NCBI GenBank assembly: GCA_902766175.1 | Contig: CACXCJ010000048.1 | Location: forward strand, 1-43,449 | Direction of reading: 5' to 3' | Length of the DNA stretch: 43,449 nt | From: an uncultured Lachnospiraceae bacterium | GTDB taxonomy: Bacteria; Bacillota; Clostridia; Lachnospirales; Lachnospiraceae | In this document: positions 19,316-28,184 of the stretch, one piece after another | How positions within the stretch are numbered: the stretch's first letter is position 1 | Layout of the letters: the number at the start of each line of letters is the position of its first letter | Made by a program: the position numbers and the translations under genes | The notes under the pieces: model-generated | Database searches by the model: none | Told to the model about the DNA's origin: nothing | The model's input: the letters and a program-made list of their open reading frames with translations, nothing else

Positions 19316-20413
19316 ATGAAAAAGAACCTGCGCTCTTGTTTGTCTGTAATAGTTGCGGCTGCAATGGTCGCAGCAATGGCAGCCTGCGGCGGCTCCGGGT
19401 CAGGCAGCACGACGGCAGCTGCTACGGAAGCTGCGACGACTGCGGCATCTACTACTGCTGCGGCAGCGGAGACCACGGCTGCTTCCGGCGGCTCCGCTTC
19501 CTCGGGTGGCGACTACACCTACACCGGCTCGCGCCTCACCCTGGGCGGCGCGGATTCCACCGGCCAGATGTACGCTGCGGCGGCTACGATCGCAACCACA
19601 CTCACCAACGCGATCGACGGGCTGAACGTCGATGCGACGACCTCCTCGGGCTCCAATGAGAACGCGCTGAAGGTCCAGCAGGGTGAAATCGAGCTCGGCA
19701 TGTGCTCCGGCGACGCTGCTGCGAACGCAATCGCCGGAAGAGGCAAGTTCCAGGATGTCGGCCCGTGCGAGGACATCGTCTGCATCGGCGCTGTGTACGC
19801 GTCGATGTCCAACTGGATCGCGCTGAAGAGCTCCGGCTTCACCTATCTGCACGACGCAAAGGGCGGAAACTTCGGCATCGGCCCGGCAGCTTCCTCCACT
19901 GAGGCGACCTCTCTCGCAGGCCTCGCGGCGTGCGGCATCACGAAGGATAACTCCACGCTCCAGAATGTGACCCTCGGCGACGGCGCCGACAACGTCTGCA
20001 ACGGCACGATGTCCGCGGCAAACGCATTCTCCGGACCGCCTGTGGGCACGCAGCTGAACGCATCGGTCACGAAGGACTGCGTGTGGCTCGGATTCACGGA
20101 TGAGGAGCTCGATGCGATCATCAAGGAGAATCCGTCCTACTCAAAGCAGGTCATCCCGGCCGGAACCTACAACGGACAGGATGCGGATGTCCCGACCTTC
20201 GGCGTCAAGACGCTGGTCATCTGCAACAAGAATGCGGATGAGGAGCTGATCTACAACTGCGCGAAGGCCATTCACGACAACGCGGCGGATATGATCGCCG
20301 GAAACGCTTCCCTCGCGCCGCTCGGCGACCCGGCCTTCATGTGCAACGACCTTCCGGCTCCGCTTCACCCGGGTGCTGAGAAGTACTACAAGGAGATCGG
20401 CCTGCTGAAGTAA
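19316..20413 (+). CDS. TAXI family TRAP solute-binding lipoprotein
   Basis: A 365-residue extracytoplasmic receptor. Signal peptide with lipobox (Cys24 in MAACGG), a Ser/Thr/Ala-rich linker to about residue 65, then the TAXI domain: RLTLGGADSTGQMYAAAATI, the SSGSNENALKVQQGEIELGM stretch, and FGIGPAASSTEATSLAGLAACGI. It follows the fused permease by 161 bases that contain no gene, and precedes a strong terminator, so permease and receptor form one two-gene operon. Start supported by AAAGGAAGGAGA before 19316. Confidence 0.93.
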   Translation: MKKNLRSCLSVIVAAAMVAAMAACGGSGSGSTTAAATEAATTAASTTAAAAETTAASGGSASSGGDYTYTGSRLTLGGADSTGQMYAAAATIATTLTNAIDGLNVDATTSSGSNENALKVQQGEIELGMCSGDAAANAIAGRGKFQDVGPCEDIVCIGAVYASMSNWIALKSSGFTYLHDAKGGNFGIGPAASSTEATSLAGLAACGITKDNSTLQNVTLGDGADNVCNGTMSAANAFSGPPVGTQLNASVTKDCVWLGFTDEELDAIIKENPSYSKQVIPAGTYNGQDADVPTFGVKTLVICNKNADEELIYNCAKAIHDNAADMIAGNASLAPLGDPAFMCNDLPAPLHPGAEKYYKEIGLLK

Positions 20414-20495
20414 CTTTCCCGGCTTTTTGCAGCGCGGATGCGCTGTGAGGGGGAAGGCGCTTCCTTTTGGCACAGCGGGAGTTTTGGAGACCTGA

Positions 20496-20528
20496 CCGCC
20501 CTCCGGAGAGATCCGGAGGGCGGTTTTT
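20496..20528 (+). terminator. Intrinsic terminator of the TRAP-TAXI operon
   Basis: CCGCCCTCCGGA (20496-20507) and TCCGGAGGGCGG (20512-20523) form a perfect 12-bp stem with a GAGA loop, followed by TTTTT. Confidence 0.95.
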
Positions 20529-20603
20529 CCGTGGTGCGCTTTTCCCGTGCTTTGCTTTTCCGAGCGGGGGTCCCTGTGGTAAAATGAGTCCGGGAGGTGG
20601 AAT

Positions 20604-21068
20604 ATGGACAATGGATTAATGGAAAAATACCGGTCTCTGATTGAGAACAATCAGTTTGCAATTCATAATCACGTGGTGCTCACGGATCTGCATGAGGGAG
20701 ACGCGGAGGGATATCTGGATGTGAAGGAGGACACTCTGAATCCGTACGGGATGATCCACGGCGGAGCCTTCTACACCCTGGCGGATGTCACGGCGGGAAT
20801 TGCGGCGCGCTCCAACGGACACGCCTATGTGACCCAGACCGCGGATCTCCACTATCTCTCGACGACGAAGGAGAAGAGAATCTTCGGCAGAAGTACGGTG
20901 ATCCACAGCGGACGCACCACGGTGATCGTGGAGTCCCGTGTCACGGACGGCGCAGGGAAGAAGCTCTTTCTCGCGACCTTCACGTTCTACTGTGTTGACG
21001 GCAGGGACTACACGAAGAAATACGAAAAGCCGGAGCAGGAGAGCGGTTCGGCAGGCCGGGACAAATGA
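20604..21068 (+). CDS. PaaI-type hotdog thioesterase
   Basis: A 154-residue single hotdog domain. The helix motif NPYGMIHGGAFYTLAD (46-61) contains the conserved HGG and Asp61 typical of 4HBT/PaaI acyl-CoA thioesterases; the C-terminal strand ends FLATFTFYCVDG. The substrate is unknown; a role in clearing stalled acyl-CoA is only a family-level guess. The last ~12 residues (ESGSAGRDK) and the stop are encoded by the first unit of the 35-base repeat array, so the tail is probably not conserved. A possible promoter is TTTCCG-17-TAAAAT ending at 20585. Confidence 0.88.
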   Translation: MDNGLMEKYRSLIENNQFAIHNHVVLTDLHEGDAEGYLDVKEDTLNPYGMIHGGAFYTLADVTAGIAARSNGHAYVTQTADLHYLSTTKEKRIFGRSTVIHSGRTTVIVESRVTDGAGKKLFLATFTFYCVDGRDYTKKYEKPEQESGSAGRDK

Positions 21069-21180
21069 CAGAAGAGAGCGGATCGGCTGGCCGGGACAAA
21101 TGGCAGAAGAGAGCGGTTCGGCAGGCCGGGACGGATGACAGAAGAGGACGAGGCGGCCGGCCGGGACGAGAGAAGAAAGA
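21041..21180 (+). repeat. 35-base tandem repeat spanning the thioesterase stop
   Basis: Copies start at 21041, 21076 and 21111, with a decayed fourth at 21146. Each copy reads like GAGCGGTTCGGCAGGCCGGG followed by ACAAATGACAGAA. The first copy encodes the C terminus of the thioesterase and its TGA (21066-21068). The period is not a multiple of three, so the array is not selected as coding. Confidence 0.9.
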
Positions 21181-21203
21181 GAGCGGAGGAGGAAACAGCA
21201 GGC

Positions 21204-21785
21204 ATGGGAAAGGTGAGTGTTCTTGTGGCGGAGGGATTCGAGGAGGTCGAGTGCCTCGCCGTCGTGGATCTGCTTCGGAGAGCGAAAATTGAGACGGAGA
21301 TGGTCTCTGTCACGGGTTCGAGAGTGGTGACCGGTTCCCACCGGATCGAGGTCGTGACAGACCGGCTGATCGAGGAGGCGGACTTCTCGGAGACAGAGCT
21401 TCTCTTTCTCCCGGGCGGCGGAAAGGGCGTCGCAAATCTCTCCGCCAGCGCCGCAGTGGCGCGCGCGGTGAGAAACCAGCTCTCTGCGGGGAAACGCGCC
21501 GCGGCGATCTGTGCGGCGCCGAGCATCCTCGGGAAAATGGGGTATTTTGCGCACCGGGAATTCACCTGCTATCCCGGGTGGCAGGACGGCATTGACGGCG
21601 TGGACGGCGCGAGGTGGACCGGCAGGGGCGTCATGACGACCGGAGACATCACGACCGGACGCGGTATGGGGTACGCGGTGGACTTCGGACTGGAGCTTGT
21701 GCGCATTCTCAAGGGAGAGGCCGAGGCGGACGCCCTCGCGGAGCGGATTCAGCACCCGGGAACTGTGGAAGGTAAGAGGGCGTAA
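21204..21785 (+). CDS. DJ-1/PfpI family protein (YajL/ThiJ-like)
   Basis: A 193-residue DJ-1 superfamily protein. Glu14 in GFEEVE and the nucleophilic Cys103 in AAAICAAPSIL correspond to the conserved Glu/Cys pair of DJ-1, and FLPGGGKGVANL is typical. Members act as glyoxalase/deglycase-like or oxidative stress proteins; the specific role is unknown. The start at 21204 follows GAGGAGGAAA; an in-frame ATG at 21135 lies in the repeat array. It is probably co-transcribed with the thioesterase. Confidence 0.9.
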   Translation: MGKVSVLVAEGFEEVECLAVVDLLRRAKIETEMVSVTGSRVVTGSHRIEVVTDRLIEEADFSETELLFLPGGGKGVANLSASAAVARAVRNQLSAGKRAAAICAAPSILGKMGYFAHREFTCYPGWQDGIDGVDGARWTGRGVMTTGDITTGRGMGYAVDFGLELVRILKGEAEADALAERIQHPGTVEGKRA

Positions 21786-21789
21786 CAAG

Positions 21790-21860
21790 CAGAAACCATA
21801 CAGAGAACGAACAGAAACCATATAGGGAACGAAAAGAAACAGCAGAAACCATACAGAGAA
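21790..21860 (+). repeat. Degenerate direct repeats after the DJ-1/PfpI gene
   Basis: CAGAAACCATACAGAGAACG at 21790 recurs at 21812 (CAGAAACCATATAGGGAACG) and 21843 (CAGAAACCATACAGAGAAGG), spaced 22 and 31 bases. They begin just after the TAA stop (21783-21785). Confidence 0.85.
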
Positions 21861-21899
21861 GGCAGCAGCTGTGCGGGGGGAGCCTGCACAGCTGCTGCC
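21861..21899. terminator. Bidirectional hairpin between DJ-1/PfpI and ycsI-like genes
   Basis: GGCAGCAGCTGTGC (21861-21874) and GCACAGCTGCTGCC (21886-21899) form a perfect 14-bp stem with an 11-base loop between convergent genes. T-runs are poor on both sides. Confidence 0.75.
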
Positions 21900-22008
21900 G
21901 GATTTCTGCGTACTGAATATGCGGTTGAATGGGCCGGAGCGGATGCGCTCTGCAATCCCGCGTCCCCGCATCCCGGCCGGAGCGGCACCTCCCGCATCCC
22001 TCTGCCGC

Positions 22009-22836
22009 TTAAGCCTGCGCCCTTTTCTTTTTCTCGAGGTAGTCGTTCAGGACGTCGTTCTTTATGTCGGTGATGAACATGTGGCCCGGTGCGTGGGTGA
22101 TTACGAGCGGCAGCTTCGCGTTTTCAATCGCCGCCTGCGGGGTGACGCCGCACGGCCAGAAGACCGGGATCTCGCCCGGGAGGAAGTCCACTGCCTCGCC
22201 GTAGTCCGGCTTCATGACATCCTTCACGCCGATTTTCTCCGGGTCGCCGATCTGGACCGGCGCGCCGTGGACGTTCGGCATCTTTACGGTGATGTCATAC
22301 GCCTTCTTCGCGTTTTCCGGCGTCATCGGCCGCATGGAGACGACCATCGGGCCGTAGAACGGGCCGGCCTTCTTTGTCTGGATGTTCGTCTTGAACATCG
22401 GGACATTTCTTTTCTGGGTGATGTGGCGGATGTCGATGCCGGCCTTCAGGAGCGCCTCCTCAAACGAGAAGCTGCAGCCGAGCAGGAAGCCGGCGTCCCC
22501 GTCCCTCCAGTAGGAGCTGACATCGGTCTCCTCCTTCGTGAAGACGCCGTTCTCGTAGATCCGGTAGCGCGGAATGTCCCTCAGGATGTCCGCGTGGTCC
22601 GCCATCTCGTGTGTGATCGGGGTGTTCCTCAGAATTTCGAGGACCGGGCACGGAAACGGATTCAGCCTCGTGAATTCCTCAAAATCCGCCGCGTACTCGC
22701 CGGGCAGGATCACGAGGTTTGCCTGGGCGTAGCCGAAGCACATGCCGGCGGTCGGAAAGTCGATCTTTCCCGCGCGGATCAGCGCGCGCACCTCCGAAGG
22801 TTTCATGTTCCCGTAGGGCGTCGTGTTCAATGCCAT
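22009..22836 (-). CDS. YcsI / DUF1445 family protein (D-glutamate cyclase-like, putative hydro-lyase)
   Basis: A 275-residue protein of normal length for the family. Recognisable stretches are KIDFPTAGMCFGYAQANLVILP near the start, the segment SYWRDGDAGFLLGCSFSFEEALL in the middle, and FWPCGVTPQAAI and ITHAPGHMFITDI near the C terminus. The family includes the D-glutamate cyclase domain and proteins annotated as hydro-lyases; activity of bacterial members is mostly untested. It stands alone, convergent with the TRAP/TAXI-thioesterase-DJ-1 stretch. Start at 22836 follows GAAAGGAGGCC. A link to the nearby TAXI transporter through glutamate-like substrates is possible but only inferred. Confidence 0.88.
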   Translation of the reverse strand: MALNTTPYGNMKPSEVRALIRAGKIDFPTAGMCFGYAQANLVILPGEYAADFEEFTRLNPFPCPVLEILRNTPITHEMADHADILRDIPRYRIYENGVFTKEETDVSSYWRDGDAGFLLGCSFSFEEALLKAGIDIRHITQKRNVPMFKTNIQTKKAGPFYGPMVVSMRPMTPENAKKAYDITVKMPNVHGAPVQIGDPEKIGVKDVMKPDYGEAVDFLPGEIPVFWPCGVTPQAAIENAKLPLVITHAPGHMFITDIKNDVLNDYLEKKKRAQA

Positions 22837-22933
22837 ATCGGCCTCCTTTCCTCTTGCGGTTTCCTTGTTACAATCTTATCACAATTGTCCCTCGGAAAAT
22901 GCAGAAATCCGCCGGCTTTTTATTCGAATTTCC

Positions 22934-22962
22934 TTGCATACACGCAGCAGGCGCGCTATAAT
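22934..22962 (+). promoter_or_regulatory. Sigma-A promoter of the suf operon
   Basis: TTGCAT at 22934-22939, 17-base spacer, TATAAT at 22957-22962. The message would have a leader of about 85 bases before sufC. No IscR-type site was recognised. Confidence 0.85.
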
Positions 22963-23056
22963 CTGCAAAGCATAGCAAATTACTGGGAATTAAGGCGCGG
23001 CGTCATCGGCTGCGAAAGGAAAACTCCGCACAGGAGGAGGCAACAGGAGGAAGCGA

Positions 23057-23815
23057 ATGGAGAACGAACTGCTGAGGATCGAGGATCTCTCGGTCCGCGT
23101 GGAGGAGAAGGAGATCCTCCGCAAACTGAATCTCAAGGTGAACCGCGGCGAGACCCACGTCCTGATGGGACCGAACGGCGCAGGAAAGTCGACGCTCGGA
23201 AACACCCTGATGGGAAATCCGCACTACGAGGTGACGGGAGGAACCATCACCTTTGACGGAAAGGATCTTCTTTCCATGCCGGTGAATGAGCGCGCCAAGG
23301 CGGGGATCTTCATGTCGTTCCAGAACCCGCTGGAGGTGCCGGGGATCAGTCTCGCGAACTTCATTCGAAGCGCCGAGGAGCAGCGCACCGGAAAGAGAAT
23401 CCGCCTCTGGGATTTCCGGAAGGAGATCACGAAGGCGCTGGAGGTCCTCGAGATGAATCCTAGCTACGCGGACCGCGACCTGAATGTCGGCTTCTCCGGC
23501 GGCGAGAAGAAGAAATCGGAGATTCTCCAGCTCCTCATGCTGAAGCCGAGCCTCGCGATTCTCGACGAGACGGACTCCGGACTGGACATCGACGCGGTGC
23601 GGACGGTCTCGCGCGGGATCGAGGAGTACCAGAAGGACAAGGACTCCGCGCTCATCATCATCACCCACAACATGGGAATTCTTTCCTCCCTCCACGTGGA
23701 CTGCGCGCATGTGCTCGTGAACGGCACCATCGTCGAGAACGGCGGTGCGGAGCTCGTGGAGGAAGTGAACCGTGACGGCTTTTCGCGCTTCGAGGCGAAG
23801 GCGGAGCAGGAGTGA
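23057..23815 (+). CDS. sufC: Fe-S cluster assembly ATPase SufC
   Basis: A 252-residue ABC-type ATPase that drives conformational changes in the SufBC2D scaffold. Walker A GPNGAGKST at 38-46, Q-loop MSFQNPLEVPG, signature FSGGEKKKSEILQ and Walker B LAILDETDSGLD are all present; the SGGEKK signature and DETDSGLD are typical of SufC rather than transport ATPases. Start follows AGGAGGAAGCG. First gene of sufCBDSU, with only 3 bases to sufB. Confidence 0.97.
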   Translation: MENELLRIEDLSVRVEEKEILRKLNLKVNRGETHVLMGPNGAGKSTLGNTLMGNPHYEVTGGTITFDGKDLLSMPVNERAKAGIFMSFQNPLEVPGISLANFIRSAEEQRTGKRIRLWDFRKEITKALEVLEMNPSYADRDLNVGFSGGEKKKSEILQLLMLKPSLAILDETDSGLDIDAVRTVSRGIEEYQKDKDSALIIITHNMGILSSLHVDCAHVLVNGTIVENGGAELVEEVNRDGFSRFEAKAEQE

Positions 23816-23818
23816 GGC

Positions 23819-25225
23819 ATGGCTGAGAAAACATATGTCGCCGACATTGACCGCAGCCTGTACGATTTCCGGAACGAGGAGAAGGACGCGTACCGGGTGA
23901 AGCAGGGCCTTACGGCGGAAATTGTGGAGAAAATCTCCAGCGAGAAGCATGACCCGGAGTGGATGCATGACTTCCGGCTCAAGTCGCTCGAGATCTTCAA
24001 CCGGATGAAGATGCCGGACTGGGGTCCCTCGATCGAGGGGCTCAACATGGACAACATCGTGACCTACGTGCGCCCGAACACGAAGATGAGCGCAAAGTGG
24101 TCCGAGGTCCCGCAGGAGATCAAGGACACCTTTGAGAGACTCGGCATCCCGCAGGCGGAGCGGAAGTCGCTCGCGGGCGTCGGCGCGCAGTACGACTCCG
24201 AGCTCGTGTACCACAACGTGAAGAAGGAGGTCGCGGAGCAGGGCGTCATCTACACGGACTTAGAGAGCGCGATGCACGGCCCCTACGAGCAGATGATCCG
24301 GGATCACTTCATGAAGCTTGTGCCGCCGACGGACCACAAGTTCGCGGCGCTGCACGGGGCCGTGTGGTCCGGAGGTTCGTTTGTGTACGTCCCCTCCGGC
24401 GTGCACGTGGAGATTCCGCTGCAGTCCTACTTCCGGCTCAATGCGCCGGGCGCGGGGCAGTTCGAGCACACGCTGATCATCGTCGATGAGGGGGCCTACC
24501 TCCACTTCATCGAGGGATGCTCCGCGCCGAAGTACAACGTCGCGAACCTCCACGCGGGCTGCGTGGAGCTCTTTGTCGGAAGGAACGCGACGATCCGCTA
24601 CTCGACGATCGAGAACTGGTCCAAGAACATGTACAACCTGAACACGAAGCGCGCGAGGGTTGAGGAGGGCGGAAAGGTCGAGTGGATCTCCGGCTCCTTC
24701 GGCTCCCACGTCTCCTACCTCTATCCGATGAGCGTCCTGAACGGAAGGGGCGCGCGAAGCGAGTTCACCGGCGTGACCTTCGCCGGAAAGGGGCAGAACC
24801 TCGACACCGGCTGCAAGGTGGTTCACAACGCGCCGGACACCAGCTCCTACGTGAACACGCGCTCCATCTCGAAGGACGGCGGCATCTCGACGTTCCGCTC
24901 GGCGGTCGTCATCAATCCGCAGGCGGTGAATTCGAAGTCCTCCACGTCCTGCCAGTCCCTCATGCTCGACGCGAAATCCCGCTCCGACACGATTCCGGCC
25001 ATGGATGTGAGGACGAACCAGGCGGATGTGGGACACGAGGCGAAGATCGGGCGGATCTCGGACGACGCGGTGTTCTACCTCATGAGCCGCGGGGTCTCCG
25101 AGGAGGACGCGCGGGCGCTGATTGTGAGCGGCTTCGCGGACAATGTCGGAAAGGAGCTGCCGCTGGAATATGCGGTGGAGATGAACAATCTGATCCGCCT
25201 TGAGATGAAGGGCGCGATCGGGTAA
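23819..25225 (+). CDS. sufB: Fe-S cluster scaffold protein SufB
   Basis: A 468-residue protein of usual length for SufB. It builds clusters with SufC and SufD. The middle carries the beta-helix core with GSFVYVPSGVHVEIPLQSYFR, and the conserved C-terminal part contains NTRSISKDGGISTFRSAVVI, DAKSRSDTIP and VGHEAKIGRISDDAVFYLMSRG. Start follows CAGGAGTGAGGC; the Shine-Dalgarno sequence lies within the end of sufC, suggesting tight coupling. Confidence 0.97.
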   Translation: MAEKTYVADIDRSLYDFRNEEKDAYRVKQGLTAEIVEKISSEKHDPEWMHDFRLKSLEIFNRMKMPDWGPSIEGLNMDNIVTYVRPNTKMSAKWSEVPQEIKDTFERLGIPQAERKSLAGVGAQYDSELVYHNVKKEVAEQGVIYTDLESAMHGPYEQMIRDHFMKLVPPTDHKFAALHGAVWSGGSFVYVPSGVHVEIPLQSYFRLNAPGAGQFEHTLIIVDEGAYLHFIEGCSAPKYNVANLHAGCVELFVGRNATIRYSTIENWSKNMYNLNTKRARVEEGGKVEWISGSFGSHVSYLYPMSVLNGRGARSEFTGVTFAGKGQNLDTGCKVVHNAPDTSSYVNTRSISKDGGISTFRSAVVINPQAVNSKSSTSCQSLMLDAKSRSDTIPAMDVRTNQADVGHEAKIGRISDDAVFYLMSRGVSEEDARALIVSGFADNVGKELPLEYAVEMNNLIRLEMKGAIG

Positions 25226-25235
25226 GGAGGGAATC

Positions 25236-26402
25236 TTGAAGATCAATACACTTGCCAGTCCGACATTCGGCTGGCTCAGGATGAACGGCGCCGAGCTGAA
25301 GGAGCTCCCCGCCGCGCAGAAGCTCTCCGCCGAGGTGGAGCTCCCGGTCGGGGTCCGCGTGGAGCAGCTCAGGCGTGCGTCCCTCCATCCGGAGATGAAG
25401 ACCGCGGCGGGTTCGTCCGCGGATCAGCTGCTGGACCGCCAGGCGCTGCCGACGCTCGCCTGTACGGTGCCGGCGGGGGAGAGAATTCCGGAGAGCGACG
25501 CGCTCCGCGTCTCCTTCATGCTCCCGGATTCCGGGGAGGAGTACGATCCGTCCGGGAAAAGAAAGAGCAGTGAGGATAGCGGAAGCAGAGAGGAAGAGCA
25601 GACCGGGGAAGCGGCTGCGGGAAGAGGCAGGAAACCTGCGCAGTCCGGGAGATTTGCGAAGGTCGACATCACTCTGGAGAGGGGGTCCTCCCTCACGGCG
25701 GTGATGGATTACCGCTCGGAGGAGGACGCGCGCGGACTCGCGGGCGTGCAGACGAAGGTCACGCTCGGGGACGGGGCAGAGATGACGCTCGTGCAGGTGG
25801 TCCGTCCGGGCTCGCGCTACACCTTCTTAAACGAGGCGGGGGCGGTGCTCGGGAAGGGCGCGAGGCTCCGGGTGATTCATCTCCTCCTCTCCGGAAAGCA
25901 CGTCTACAGCGGCATAAGCGCGCTGCTCTCCGGAGATGAATCCGGGCTCTCCGTGGATGTCGGCTATCAGTCTGCCGGCGGCTCCGATCTCGACATGTCC
26001 TACGAGTCGGTGCACACGGGAAAGAAGACGGAGTGCGCGATCGCGGCGAAGGGAATTCTCAGGGACAGCGCGAAAAAGGTGTTCCGCGACCTGATCGATT
26101 TCAGAAACGGCTGCGCGGGCTCGGTGGGAAATGAGACCGAGGACGTCATGCTGATGGACGAGAAGGTGGAGAACCGCTCGATTCCGGTGATTCTCTGCGC
26201 GGAGGAGGACGTCGTAGGAAACCACGGCGCGACGATCGGCCGCCTCGATGAGAACCTGCTCTTCTACATGCAGTCCCGCGGCATGAAGAAGGAGGAGATC
26301 TATGAGATGATGGCGAAGGCGCGGCTTGACGCGATCATCCGGAAAATTCCGGACACGCGGATGCGCTGTGACCTTCTGGAGAATGAGGGAGAAGAGGAAT
26401 GA
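25236..26402 (+). CDS. sufD: Fe-S cluster assembly protein SufD
   Basis: A 388-residue partner of SufB and SufC. The C-terminal half shows the SufD pattern: GAEMTLVQVV, a DIDMSYESVHTG-like strand, CAIAAKGILRDSAKKVFRDLIDF, then AEEDVVGNHGATIGRLDENLLFYMQSRG. The start is a TTG at 25236, chosen because TAAGGAGGG at 25223-25231 stands at the right distance; the next ATG (25281) would cut off residues that look conserved. Residues about 95-130 are a low-complexity charged insert (Ser/Glu/Arg/Gly-rich) inside the domain. The stop overlaps the sufS start by ATGA. Confidence 0.93.
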   Translation: MKINTLASPTFGWLRMNGAELKELPAAQKLSAEVELPVGVRVEQLRRASLHPEMKTAAGSSADQLLDRQALPTLACTVPAGERIPESDALRVSFMLPDSGEEYDPSGKRKSSEDSGSREEEQTGEAAAGRGRKPAQSGRFAKVDITLERGSSLTAVMDYRSEEDARGLAGVQTKVTLGDGAEMTLVQVVRPGSRYTFLNEAGAVLGKGARLRVIHLLLSGKHVYSGISALLSGDESGLSVDVGYQSAGGSDLDMSYESVHTGKKTECAIAAKGILRDSAKKVFRDLIDFRNGCAGSVGNETEDVMLMDEKVENRSIPVILCAEEDVVGNHGATIGRLDENLLFYMQSRGMKKEEIYEMMAKARLDAIIRKIPDTRMRCDLLENEGEEE

Positions 26403-27640
26403 CGGCAGAGGAACGGAGAGCACAGGACGAAGAGATCCGGAGGGATTTCCCGCTTATTTACAATCACCCGGAGACCGCCTATCTCGATAATTCCGCGACG
26501 ACGCAGAAGCCGCGGAGCGTGATCGAGCGCGAGAGGGCCTACTACGAGGAGGAGAATGCGAACCCGCTCCGGGGCCTCTACGCCCTGAGCGTCCGCGCGA
26601 CGGAGGAGTACGAGGAGGCGCGGGAGCTGGTGCGGAGCTTTATCAACGCCCGGTCGCCGGAGGAAATCATTTTCACGAGAAATGCGACGGAGAGCCTGAA
26701 CCTTCTCGGGTACGCGTGGTGCAGCGCGTTTCTTCACGCGGGCGATGAGATTCTCATCACGGTGATGGAGCACCACTCGAACCTGATCCCGTGGCAGCAG
26801 GCTGCGGCGCGGACCGGCGCGGTGCTGAAGTACCTTGAGCCGGACGAGGAGGGCAGGATCACGGAGGAGGCCTTTCTGGCATCTCTCACGGAGAAGACGA
26901 AGCTCGTCTCCATGACGCAGCTGTCCAATGTCCTCGGTGTCCGGAACGACATCAGAAGATTTGCGGCGATTGCCCATGAGAGAGGCATCACCTTTATCGC
27001 GGACGGCGCACAGAGCGTGCCGCACGTGCCGGTGGATGTCCGGGATCTCGACGTCGATTTCCTCGCCTTTTCCGGCCACAAGATGCTCGGCCCCATGGGG
27101 ATCGGCGTGCTCTACGGAAAGAAGGAGATCCTCGAAAAGATGCCGCCGTTTCTTTTCGGCGGGGAGATGATTGAGTATGTCACGAGAGAGGGCGCGACCT
27201 GGGCGGAGCTCCCGCACAAATTCGAGGCGGGGACCGTGAACGCGGCCGGCGCCATCGGCCTCGGCGAGGCGGTCCGCTACTATCAGAAGATCGGCTGGGA
27301 CGTGATTCTGGAGCGCGAGGAGCATCTCTCGGAGTACCTGTACCGGAAGCTCAGTGCGGTTCCGCACTTGAACCTCACGGGGCCGAGGGACGGAAAGGCG
27401 CACCACGGCATCTTCACGTTCACGATTGACGGGGTGCACCCGCACGACATCGCGGCGATCCTCGACGCGGACGGCGTGGACATCCGGGCCGGCCATCACT
27501 GCGCACAGCCGCTCATGAAGTTCCTCGGAACGCCCTCGACAGTGCGCGCGAGTATTTCGTTCTACAACACAGAGAAGGAGATTGACCGCCTCGCCGCGAG
27601 CCTCTCAAACGTCCGCGCGGAGATGGGATATCAGGACTGA
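26399..27640 (+). CDS. sufS: Cysteine desulfurase SufS
   Basis: A 413-residue PLP enzyme that takes sulfur from cysteine and passes it to SufU. Conserved features are YLDNSATTQKP at the N terminus, TVMEHHSNLIPWQ with the PLP-stacking His, Lys228 in AFSGHKMLGP that binds PLP, and the persulfide Cys368 in RAGHHCAQPLM. The start overlaps sufD by 4 bases (ATGA), so translation is coupled. Typical length for a group II (SufS) desulfurase. Confidence 0.97.
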   Translation: MTAEERRAQDEEIRRDFPLIYNHPETAYLDNSATTQKPRSVIERERAYYEEENANPLRGLYALSVRATEEYEEARELVRSFINARSPEEIIFTRNATESLNLLGYAWCSAFLHAGDEILITVMEHHSNLIPWQQAAARTGAVLKYLEPDEEGRITEEAFLASLTEKTKLVSMTQLSNVLGVRNDIRRFAAIAHERGITFIADGAQSVPHVPVDVRDLDVDFLAFSGHKMLGPMGIGVLYGKKEILEKMPPFLFGGEMIEYVTREGATWAELPHKFEAGTVNAAGAIGLGEAVRYYQKIGWDVILEREEHLSEYLYRKLSAVPHLNLTGPRDGKAHHGIFTFTIDGVHPHDIAAILDADGVDIRAGHHCAQPLMKFLGTPSTVRASISFYNTEKEIDRLAASLSNVRAEMGYQD

Positions 27641-27683
27641 CCCGGGAGGGCGGCCACATCATTTGATTTCAGGAAGTGCGATT

Positions 27684-28184
27684 ATGGCGAACAAGATTTT
27701 CTACAATGAGATTCTGACGGATCACAATCTTCACCCGGGAAACAAGCACGACATCCCCGGCGCGAACATGGTGCTCGAGGGGGTGAACCCGAGCTGCGGC
27801 GACGACATCATCCTGAAGCTCAGGGTGAAGGACGGCGTCATCGAGGACGGCGGGTTCATCGGCGACGGCTGTGCGATCTCGCAGGCGTCCGCGGACATCA
27901 TGCTGGATCTCATCATCGGAAAGACGGAGCAGGAGGCGCGCCATCTCGCGGAGCTCTTCCTCCGGATGATCAAGGGAAAGGTCACGGATGAGGAGATGGA
28001 GGAACTCGAGGAGGCAGGTGTCCTGAAGGACATCTCCCACATGCCGGCGCGCGTGAAGTGCGCGGTCCTCGGCTGGCACACGATGGAAGAGATGCTGAAC
28101 GGGGAGAGCGAGGCCGTCACGACGGAAGAGAAGGGCGGGGGCAGAGAGCATGATCAATCCGAAGACACTTCTTCGCATCGCTGA
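27684..28184 (+). CDS. sufU: Sulfur-transfer / scaffold protein SufU
   Basis: A 166-residue zinc-binding sulfur acceptor that works with SufS in Gram-positive bacteria. The ligands are visible: Cys38 and Asp40 (NPSCGDD), Cys63 (GDGCAIS) and Cys126 (RVKCAVLGWHT), with the insertion between the second and third cysteines that separates SufU from IscU. The start at 27684 is preceded by AGGAAG; the in-frame ATG at 27582 is inside sufS. The last ~26 residues run past the conserved fold and overlap the next gene by 35 bases. Confidence 0.95.
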   Translation: MANKIFYNEILTDHNLHPGNKHDIPGANMVLEGVNPSCGDDIILKLRVKDGVIEDGGFIGDGCAISQASADIMLDLIIGKTEQEARHLAELFLRMIKGKVTDEEMEELEEAGVLKDISHMPARVKCAVLGWHTMEEMLNGESEAVTTEEKGGGREHDQSEDTSSHR

